From contig CAIIXF020000004.1 in assembly GCA_903813345.2 (NCBI GenBank), forward strand, positions 26,973,985-27,037,984: a DNA stretch of 64,000 nucleotides. Reading direction: 5' to 3'. The position numbers and the translations under genes were made by a program. Origin of the DNA: Owenia fusiformis. Its lineage: Eukaryota; Annelida; Polychaeta; Sabellida; Oweniidae. Of the stretch, positions 23,101 to 35,100 are shown in pieces (the first letter of the stretch is position 1; each line of letters opens with the position of its first letter). Below the pieces are notes generated by a model. That model did not search any database. It saw nothing but the letters and a program-made list of their open reading frames with translations, and was not told where the DNA came from.

Positions 23101-26100
23101 TACAATTGAGTGGGAAAATACTGCTTTGATTGCATTCTTACATATGTAAATATTGACACACATTTGAGTGCAGCTGCTTTAAGATAGATTGTCAAATAAA
23201 TAATAAATATACAAATATTATATTATTATTACTATTATGTTTACGCACTTGAGTGTTCTGCATTATAACATCTCTATATCTATAGCTACTCCCTTGAATT
23301 AAAATCTTATTACCATGACAACTCCAAAATACATATTCAATTCCTGACCCTCAATCACCTGGCAACAATGCCCTCTTTACCATTATGACATTTTCATATC
23401 CCCTCCACTTGATTAGAAACAAAAGACCATAATTTAACAAAGGGGGAGGGAAATTAGCGCAACCAATTTTGGACAGTCATATGTTGGATTTTGGCCATTT
23501 TCTGAGAATTTAAAAAATTGCATATGTTAGGCCAATGCATTACCTCCAGGAAAATCACTTCTAGAGATGATAAAATAGTTTTGACTTTGAGACAGGGTAG
23601 ATGCAAACAACCCACCCACATGTTTTTTCTGAAATGTTTTCCTAATTTTCGACCCCTTCCATCCCTGCTTTTTTAATTTTTCTTGCATCAATATGTTGCA
23701 TTTTGACACATAGTTAACCACTGTAAAGGAATAAGTGATTCCTTCAGGGGTTTTAAAGATACCTATTTTGGGTGACCAAACTTAGCTGAAAGCAATGATT
23801 TTTCCTATGGGAAAATAACATGGGAAATATTGTTTTCCACTTTATCTAAAAGGAATCATTTATTCCTTTTAAGGGATTAACTGTGTGTCAAAACGCAACA
23901 TATTGATGCAAGAAAAATTAAAAAAGCAGGGATGGAAGGGGTTGAAAATCAGGAAAACATTTCAGAAAAAACATGTGGGTGGGTTGTTTGCATCTACCCT
24001 GTCTCAAAGTCGAAATTATTTTATCATCTCTAGAAGTGATTTTCCTGGAGGTAATGCATTCGCCTAACATATGCACCAGTTTAAATCCCCAGGAAATGGC
24101 CAAAATCAAACATATGACTGTCCAAAATCTGTTGCGCTAACTTCCCTCCTCCTTTATATCAAATACCCTGCATTTCTATCCCCTTCCAACCGTCACCCCC
24201 TGAATGACAACCATACATACATAATCCAAACACAAATTTTAATACCCTTTTTCCATTGTCACAATGTCTTATGACACTTCCATATTGTACCAACCAAAAC
24301 TACACCAACCAGAGCAACGGCAACGCCAAAGCGTAGCGAATCCCATCGAACAGCCATGGGTGGCATTTTTACAAACAAAATATATAGCAGAAATAGCAGC
24401 CATTTTCCAAAATGGCCACCTTTTACCAAAAGTGTCATTAGACAGTGTGCCATGCTTATAGTATTCACATACCAAAAATGAACAAAATCGCTCCCCTACT
24501 TTTCTAGTTATAGTAAAATACGTTAAAATGGCGGCCATTTTTCAAAATGGCCACCTTCTACCAAAAGTGTCATTAGACAGTGTGCCATGCTTATAGTATT
24601 CACATACCAAATATGAACAAAATCGCTCTACGACTTTTTGAGTTCTAGTAAAATATGTTAAAATGGCAGGCCATTATGAAAAATGGCCGCCTTCTACCAA
24701 AAGTGTCATTAGACAGTGTACCACGCTTATAGTATTCACATACCAAATATGAACAAAATCGCTCCACTACTTTTCGAGTTATAGTAAAAAAAAGTTAAAA
24801 TGGCGGCCATTTTTCAAAATGGCCACCTTCTTCCAAAAGTGTCATTAGACAGTGTGCCATGCTTATAGTATTCAGATACCAAATATGAACAAAATTACTC
24901 CACTATTTTTCGAGTTACAGCAAAAATCGTAAAATAACGAGTAAAGGCCGCCATTTTTGAAGATGGCTGCCATGTGCTTCTTTGATATCTACATTTCTAG
25001 CTTTATTAATGTCCTACATAATTTGTTTTACATTTGAAACATATTGCTATTACAGTTTTACATACATGTATTGCACCTAAATTACTGTAAAATCGGCACT
25101 AAAATGGCCGCCATTTTTAAATGAGCGACCATTTTGAAAATCGACTTTCAAGCAGAACTTCTTCTTCCATAAGGTATATGTGTACAAAATATGAACAAAA
25201 TTGGGCCAACGGTATTTGAGTTATTGCCTGGACGGCGGACGGACGGAGGCATTCCCTATATCCCTCTGAACTTCGTTTGATGGGATAATAACATTTTATT
25301 TCCATCAGCTGGACACACTAACTACCCCAAGACTTTTACAACATTTTCAACATTTTTGGGCAAAATAAAGACTTACATTTAAATTCATAGTATATCTAAT
25401 GTATTGATGAGAACCTTATCTTTCATTTGACACCAACAACAGCTCAAATGGACCACATCAAAGCTTACAATAAATTATCAAAAAAATATTTTTGATCTGT
25501 CAAGCTTTATATATCAAGTTTTTGTCAATGTCATTGAAAGATGGCAAAGTTGTTTGTATTACATGATACATTCATTTTTATAGATTTAAAACATGCAGTT
25601 TGTTATAACATGTGCATGCATGTCTTATGATCTCTGAACTTCAAATGCTTTTTTCTATGCGATTTATTTTTTCTTGGTTCAATATTAAAGCAAATCAAAC
25701 TTTTTGTCATATTTGAGCTAGTGTGTGAGTAACATGTTTCAATGATTATTTTATTATTTTTTCTTTTAAATTAAGTATAGTGCACCTTTAAGCATTATAC
25801 AGTTTGCCTTTCGTCTTCTCATGTAAAAATGTCTGATTAAATACAAAAATCAGAAGACTAATTTTTAAACTCCAGTGCTGACATCTTTTGAGCATTTTAA
25901 TATTTTTTATCATGAAATACTAAATACAAGCATCATGTGCATGCAACACCACCTGTGCACACAGATAGATTCTAGTTATAGAAATCAATGTTACTAATAC
26001 ACCAATGATCTTATTCTCAAAGGGCAATATAGTGAAATCTTGCTATCTTTTTAGTGGCCATCGTAGTATTTTAATGCAAGCACTGAACAGTTTAATTCTA

Positions 26101-29100
26101 TCATCGAATCAATTGAAAAAACACTTAACCAAGTTTTGTTTTAGACATAGTAGGATATTACAGCTACATGTATGACATCACATAATAAAATTTTGTTTGA
26201 TAGAGTTCTATATATAATATTTCCCCTGATGACACCTTATGTATTTTGTATAGAAGAAGCTATGCTTCACAACTTTTACTCAAAATTAACATCAATTGGG
26301 AAAAAGCTTACCTTTTCAAATTTTTCATAAAGTTTGTTGATGTATTGCTGGCGACCCAGGTGGCCCCTGTAGTGTCTCTGAATACAAGTAGCGGCCCTGT
26401 CCTCTCTTGTCCGTGTGTCATTCTGCATGTAAAATATAGAGTTATATTTTAGCAATTTGCATAGGGAAATGTCCACAAGTCATGTTCAGGAGTCATTCGT
26501 ACATGTATGCTTGCAATGAAAGTACATGGTATTAACATGCAAAATGACAACACCTGCGATTTGTTAGAGACCCTGACTACTATTCATTATTTGACACCAA
26601 ACACCAACCACTGAACACCATCCACAAAAAAGATGAGGAGAATATAACAACATACTTTTGGTGGTGACATTAAAAATGTAAGCATGAGCATGAGGGAAAA
26701 GATAAATAGTATAAAATATGCAGACAGAAACTAGTCATGAAGAAATAAACAAATCCTCAACTTTCAATAGAGTAGAACTAATTTTGAAATAGTCAATAAT
26801 ATGAGCCAAAAAATTGATTAAGTACATGCACAAGAGAAAAATATCATCAAAAGGTAAAGTAAACAAGGCATTAACATGACAAAATGTCATTCCCTTGTCA
26901 GTTATAGCAAATTGTTACAGACCCCGTCAATTATTAACGCAAACCCAAAGCCGAATGCTATCCAAAAAATGATAGAGACTTTAACAATATCTCACAACTT
27001 GGGGTGGTGACATGAAAGGAAACAAATCCCAAATATGAAATAGAGAAGAAATAATTCAAAATGGAGGGTGAACAGGTAAAATGAGGGAATTTAGGCAATC
27101 TAGGGACAAACAGATGATCAATAACCCATAATGTTAGCTAAAAAGTTCAGTAAATACTGGCAATGCTTATTGGGGATGGCCTGAATGATCATATACAAAT
27201 GTTGGAATGTTTTTTGACCCTCGCACTGGGCATCATACACTTTTTTGATTAACATACGCATTTACCCTTATATGTACAGTAATATCATTTCATTTTGTAT
27301 GTGTGACTATAAGTTATAATGAATAAAATCATCGTAGTAGCACTATGAGAAATTCCAGTCTGACATCTTTAGTAAGACAAAAATTGGCTTTGCTTACCTA
27401 ACAAATAAATAAACCAAACAAAATTGTACGTCAATCAAAGGAGTTATATTTACCAAAGCTTCAATTTTAAATTATAGTACCCAGGGTACAACGTTTGCAA
27501 ATATTGGCTTTCAAGGGTTTTAATGATTTGTGACATCTGAAATTAACAGTTACATTTGCATATTTTCATTTCATTATTCCTTCATTCAATGACAGTGATG
27601 CAATGAGGTTGTTTCAAGAGTACCATACTGAGAAATATGTCAAATATCATGTCATAAATGTCAAATTGCTATCAAACTGAAATTCCAACCAATGATTACA
27701 TATACTGTAGATGGATGGTTTGTAAAAAATGTCTATCAACTGAAAAATGAAAACACACATTGCTTCAGTTTGATTTATTTAGTTTCTCTCTGGCAGCCTT
27801 AAGCATATTTTCAAATGCAGTCATTGGCTCTTTAAAAATGTTATCATAATGAGGTTTCAGATAGTCCTTGACACGTTTGATCCATGCAGACAATTTAGGT
27901 TGATTCCTTGTTATTTCCTCAGCAAGAACAACTTCCACGATGGCAATTTCAGAAATACACTGAAGATCAGCGATTGTGATGTCATTTCCTGTTAGATAGG
28001 GCTTCTCTTTTAACCATATATTTTCCAGTTGATCAAGCATTGTTTCAAGTTTAACCCTCTTTTCTTTCAACTCTTCCGCTGGCATTTTGGTACCAGTAAA
28101 GGCCTGACCAGCTTCCTAAAATCAGAATCAGTAACACAGTATTTTAGAATGATACTAACTGGTAAATTCAAAAATGCAAACATACCAGGCCCATAGCCAG
28201 GACTTTCCAAGGGGAAATTCACTTTGGCAAATTGACCCAAAATCACATGAAAAATGGTCAGAATGGTGAAAAACTGCATGATTTTGAAAGAATTTTTCGG
28301 CCCAACCCCCTCCCCCTGCTTTCCCAGTATATATCATTACAATTTGTAAATGCTCCAGTACTTATACTTAAGATCATCAGTAGCGAATTTTAATAATTTT
28401 TTTACCATCCTTTGCTACACTCAAGAAACTAGGATATATTGGGCAGAGACATGATGTCGATAATTGTACATATTAATGTTTACAAACATAATTCACCTTC
28501 AGATAAGGTGTTCCTACTTGTGTATTGAAACAAGCAACCTACAAATTATGACATTATTAATCTGTCTTTTAACCTTTAGCAGACCACCGGCGACCGCGTC
28601 CGCCCATTCAAAATTACCGCCAGAATCCACCGGCGGATCCGGACGACACAAATCTAACTTTTGAAAACTTTACTTTTTCTCGCCGTTCTTATGATCCAAT
28701 TAGATTGCCCGATTTATTCAGTCCTTAGTAGGTGACTTCCTGTTGACCTAGAAATGGCGATGTTTCGAAAAATATTTCTCAATTCAACAATTTAAACAGT
28801 GTTTAAGTCGTTTTTAGTGAACAAATCGTACAAAATGATGGCCAAATACGATCACAACGAAAATGTGGAGGAAATGTATTGCGATTTCGAGCTCTTTAGG
28901 CTCTTGGAAGCCGATAATGGTCATCAAAAATAGAAACTAGAATATTTTCTGAACTGAAAAGAAGAACATTCGATCGCTGCAAATTCAGTTTTGGATTCTG
29001 ACCAGACGTTGAATCTCCCGAGGGTCGAAACGGCGGATTCCAAAGGAGTATTATTGGTATATTTATGCCCAGTCGTGTTTATGTACGAAAAAAATTCATG

Positions 29101-32100
29101 AGAACATTTTTCTTATGAGCCACGCTAGTGTATCTTCCCTTTGTGAAAATTTTATCCAGATTCATTCAGTAGTTATTGAGATATTAATTATTTAGTCCAG
29201 GCATATCATTTTTGAAAAATAAGTCAGATGCGTAGGATATATTTGCTGAAATAAGTCAGAGTGCAGAAGGTTAAACATATCCTAGTTTCTCCTGGGCCTC
29301 TTTTCATTTTAAAACATGACCACATTTAAAGTTGCTAATGTCACAAACCTTAATATCAACCATATTGTAATATATCTTGTGTCATCTTTTGCATTATGAT
29401 ATCTATATGAAATAAACAGAAACTGAAAAATGACCACAAAATGACCACAAAAATGACTAGAACACATATTTAAGTTCATACCGTTGTCCTGAGGAAATTG
29501 ACAGAATTTCCTCTCATGTCAGGACCATGCCAAGCTAGGTATGTATGAACAAGGACTCGTTCCGGGCCACTCCTAGGATACCAATGTGGCTCAATTCCTT
29601 CTAGCTCAGCTAGGTACTGCAGGGCAGCAGAACTGCAAATTGGACAACAATTGAATTTTATTTGTCAAGATAGATTGTTTTAAAATAAAATAACTGGTGA
29701 ATCTATAATCATGGAAAATTACACAATAGTAAATGTCAGAAATCCATGAAAATGTTAAAGAATTCTCAGTCAGTTTTGAATTTTCTCTAAATGCATCAGA
29801 AACACTGTAAAGTTGCGTGTTTACAAAAGTACATGTAAACTCTGAATTGAAGACTTCCTAATTGAAATGCATTACAAACACGGTATGGCTCAGTGTTTTA
29901 TACAAATAATTCTCCAAAACCAACAAAATCATAAATCTGAAACAATTTGTACAATCCAAAATGTGGTGTTAATTTTATGAATTACCTTTCAGTGATATTC
30001 ATGCCATCTATCTGAAGAGTTGGCACTCTTTTAAATGGATTGATTTTCACATATTCTTCACCCTGTATCGTCTCCTCTCCTGGAAGGGAATTTAAACATA
30101 TATAAGGGGAGAACTGTTTTGAAGAATGTAAATGTGAAACATGCAAAATGTGAAAAATGTGAAACATGTAAAATATGAAAAGTGTGAAACATGTTAATTT
30201 CGAAGAATGTGAAACATGTCAATGTGAAAGAGGCAAAATCATAATCTTTCATTATTGTGTCCTTCATTTGCCCTAAGGAGGATGACGGGACTTGCATAAC
30301 GAAAAGGTTGTAGGTCCCTGAATTAATCAAATGACAGGAAAAAATAACCATGGGGGTCACAATGGTGCAAGTTAGTTCTAAATGAAACTTTAAAACATTA
30401 AAAGTGTTGATTCTTCAAAAATACCCAGGAAAAATTTAAGTTGACAAAACTTGCGTAAATAGGCTATGAGGCAGGCAGTAATACTTATAAATAAAGTTAT
30501 TTTTTAATTGAAACGAAGAAACTTTAAAAGTGATAGGCACCAATAGTAGGTGACCAATAGGTGGCATTATTTACTTGACTGATCTATGTGAGAAATGAAG
30601 TTTATGTTCAAAATCAAGTTAAAGTAACAACAATTAACATGTTAAGATCTCCACTTAAGGTACAGCTGGAAAATAACATTTTGGTAAAAATTGCTATACC
30701 TGCACATGTTATTTTCTGGTACAAAATAAAGTATGTTACTTTCCAGCTGAGCCTTAATAAACTCCACTTAAATACAAAATACATGTTCTGTATACTTACG
30801 TTTAAAGAAATCTCTATATACGAACTCATATTTTATTCCATTTGCCTGCAGCATCAATGCAACTGCTCTAACTGGTTGTGATAGCAAGTCACCATGTAGC
30901 TTTATATTCCTCTCCATTTTGAGCATTCCACAAAAAGGGTCAGTGGTCAGGAAATTGCCAGGTACACGATAAGACTCATGTAATTCAGAAAAGAATTCTG
31001 ACCCCTCCAACTTCAATGCTCTATAAATAATGCTCTTGGATTTTATTTTCAAAAATGGGGATGCCTAAAAATGTGTTGAATGTTCTATCCAGTTATATAC
31101 TGATTGATATATTAAAGACGGGTATATCAGCTTTTACATGTAAAGGTTCATATGTTCAGCTATTGGTTTGATTAAACACTGTAGTGTACTTTAGACTTTA
31201 TGGAATGATAAATAAAGGTTACAATACCCTTGGGTTTACACTTGAATAGCATGTGCAACAGTGCTATCCTGATTGCTAAATGATTTATCATTCATGAGCA
31301 ACAGTAATCTCATGAGAGCTAAACTGCAGGAAATTGGATTCTCGAAACTTCCAGGAACCTCTAAGTGAAAAAGAAAAGAGGATTCTTCGTCATAAATCAC
31401 TCATCTAATAAAATCACCCGATTGAGTTGGGACTGTACATCAACTGAACAATTGATTTTTTAATTATGGAATCAGTTTGATAAACTTTGCATAAATTCAA
31501 ATGTGTTTTATCTAACTCTTATATAATTCAGTATTTTCTATTTTGGCAGATTCTATTGTATTGTATTGTATTGTATCGAAGATATGGCCAGAAACCCCTC
31601 CTTGGAGGAGCCTGTGTTCTTTTCTGTGCACGGGTACATAGACATACAGGTACACACCACAGCCTTTTATACGAGTCCACTCAGGTTCTGTAGATTTGAA
31701 GAATTTTGAATTTTCAATTTCTGAGAAAGTTTCCATAACATTTACAAATTAAAAAATGTTTATTGCTTGATGGACAACAACGCTGATCTTTAATTACCAA
31801 AAATAGTTTTATTTTTATATTAAATTGCATCATTGCATTCAAATCAGTAGAGCCATATAAAATATGGCATTTACAAGATTGACATGTCATTCTTCCTTCT
31901 CCATCTACAGGGATTTGTAGTCTTCCAAAAGGAAGAACAAGTAAACCCTATAAACCAGATTGACTTAAAAAATAAGAATGTTTAAATCCAGCAAAATTAG
32001 GTGTCTTTGTTATGCCTTGGTCACATTTGCTCCGATTTTCAATACGGCACCTGGCTGTTTGAGTATTTTGTTCAAAATTGAATACAATATTGAACAAAAC

Positions 32101-35100
32101 ACTTAATCGGCCGGGCGCTGGCTGATGGATTGAGCAAATGTGACCCAGGCATTAGCAGGAAGTAGGTCGGGGAAGAAAATTCCCAGGGCCTAGGAATTAA
32201 GCTTGTCCAGAGATGAGGAAGGAGGTACAGTATAGGGGGCACTGTATGAAATGCTGGAGATTAGAACAAGGGTGACCCAGGGGTAACCTGAGGCCTAAGG
32301 CATGAGCCCGGGGACATGAGGCAAGCAAGGCAACTGTTTTACCAAAGTCTAACAGAAAATAATTAATATAATATAATGTTTTTTTTCAAAGGAAACTGAT
32401 GAAATGAAGTGTTAGGATTGTATTTATCTTGAACTCTCTAACTTTTATTTGCCTCATCAATTCTATTTTGCCTCACCTATTTTTATAATCATTACTGATC
32501 TAAAGATGCACTATTTGTTAGCACTGGCGGATCTGGGGGGGGGCCTGGGGACCCAGAAAAATAAAGTGGGCCTTTTTGGTCATTATTGGGCCTTCAATTT
32601 TAAATTTCGGGCCAAATTTTAAAGAAAATGGGCCTCAAAATTTCAAAATTTGGGCCCACTTTTGGGTTTTGGGGGCCTAAAATTTTCGGACGTTTCTTCT
32701 CTAACCTCAAATTTGGGTCCCCCCCTTGTTGGTTCCCAGATCTGCCCCTGGTTAGTATGTTAATGTACTTACATTAGTATTGTTGTGAAGCCCGCTGCAA
32801 GCTCTGTCCTAAAAAATCAAGTAAAGCAGAATAAGCAAGATAAGGGGTTGTCTCAATAGTTATGCTCAAATATCTACACACAATCTATTTTGTAAACCCC
32901 CCCCCCCCCTATTATCAAAAGTGTTAGTATAAAGCAATTGGCACCTGTATATAGACAGTATCTTGGTAACTTGCTTATAACAAAGGCAATAAAAAGCTTC
33001 TAAAGATATGAAATTAAATAAAAAAGTTAAGCGCATGCGGTCTAATCTACAATCTTTGTTTATTTCCATCCAAGAGGGGTCAGGACAAAGATTTTCATAA
33101 TAAATGTGATGCAAAAAGAACAAAAGTTGCAAAAAGTTGCTCCATGTAGAAGCCCTGCCATCAGGGTTTCTCTCATTGTCACCAAAAATTGATTCATATT
33201 CATGTCTGTAAACTAGAATATTGCATCATGTTGACAGTAAAGTTGATTACTTAGTGATATTTTCAATATCACCTGATAATGTAAATAATAGCGATATTTT
33301 CAATATCACCTGATAATGTAAATAGGTATGTGCTATGTTGTAAATTACTCTAGCGATGTCGTAAAACCAGAATAAAATGACCAATTCTTGGCAAGACAAA
33401 AAATCTTTCGAAAAATTGTTTGATTCTGATTTTGAGTGGTCTTATCAAGGAATTTACGATAGATATTGACGAGAAAACTAGCTGAAGTGTTCAAGATGCT
33501 GTAAGGTGCACTGGTTTGCAAATGTTGCGCTCTGTTCTGAAAGTTGCGGATGTACAGTATTGTAAAATGAACACCATTCAGAGGTACAAAATGTATTCAA
33601 CTTCAACAGGATTTACAGGGTGCCCCAAAATTAATGAGAATATTTTGAAGGGGAAATAAGATATAGGCAATTTTTCTTCAAATAAATAAATTTCAAATTA
33701 TTCAAACACTTGCATTCACTTCAAGAGAAACCCCATGTGTAGCCTCTCTCCTCCCCCTGAAGTTCAATATATGATTGATTGATGGTGTATCTCTGTAGAC
33801 TGTACTGAATTGATGAGACTTTGGCGCTAATTTCTTCATGATACGTTAATCGTACGACTTGAGGAAGTCCCTTCCCAGCATTTCATTAAAGTAAATATTC
33901 AATTTCCTCCAATTTTATTACAGTGGGAAAGAAATATAACCAAAGCATGGAATGAAGTTCACTTTTTAATATATATTTTTTTAAATATTCTTGAAGTACA
34001 ATTTTTAATAGATTAATTTCACTAGCCTCTTAGTATGTGTAGCAATGCATAACTTAATTAATTATATAAGAGAATCCTTTAATAAAGCCCCTTGGACTCT
34101 CTCATAATATTAGCATTTGGACCTTTTGGAAGTTATACAGCAATGGATTTAGTTCCAAAATCCTCAAATATTTCATTTTCTTGTACTGACTTAATTTAGG
34201 CCACCCTTTCATAAGCCCACTATTCAATGGGACTAGGATCAAACAAGCTTGGCAAAATTATTTTGCGTTGTTTTGAAAAACTGTTTCTTTACCTGTGGGA
34301 TGATATCCTTTGCTATCATCAGGTTCAAAGCCTGAAAAAAAGAAAGAATATGTTGAGAAAAAATTACTGTGACAGACGAGGGGAGATATGTCGAAGTTTA
34401 ACTTTTGGGGCTACTTCGCCATGGGCCTATTTGGACAACTTTTATATTTCTAATTCGCGGAGTCCGCCATGTTTGTTTTTGAATTTTTTTTTAAATAAAT
34501 TGAAAGCTCTAACAGGCGAGATTTTAATCAAGGATGGCTGACCCCAGAAACATGAATTATCGGCATTGTCGAAATAACCCTATGGTCGAAAAAGCCTCAT
34601 GTCCAATAAGCCCCATACGTCAAAGTTGGGGGCATTTTCCCTACCCTTTTAGAGTTTGACATCATACCTTTAAAGGAGAACTTCCTTGATAAAGTCTGAC
34701 CAATGAGAAGCCCTATATTGTGTGTCTCACAAAATTTAACTAAAAAGCTGGTTTGTTTCCCGCAACTACATTTTCATAGATTACATTTATTCTATACTTA
34801 AACGACAACAAAATATCGTAGTAACTTTAATAAATTCAGTATAAAGATGTCACTTGTGTTTAAACTGTAGTCTCATTGAAGTTCTTTATTCAAATTTTAG
34901 AGAGAAAAGAGTGGAATTAGCAAGGAATAAAGTAAACAGGCATGTAGTTAACAGTCTCAATTGTATAGAAATGCAAGAAAATCAGACACGTCATTCAAAT
35001 TTCAGAGAGAAAAGAGTGGAATCATCATGAAATAAAGTAAACAGATGTGGAGTCAACACTCTAAATTGTAAAGAAATGCAAGAAAATCAGACACTTCATT

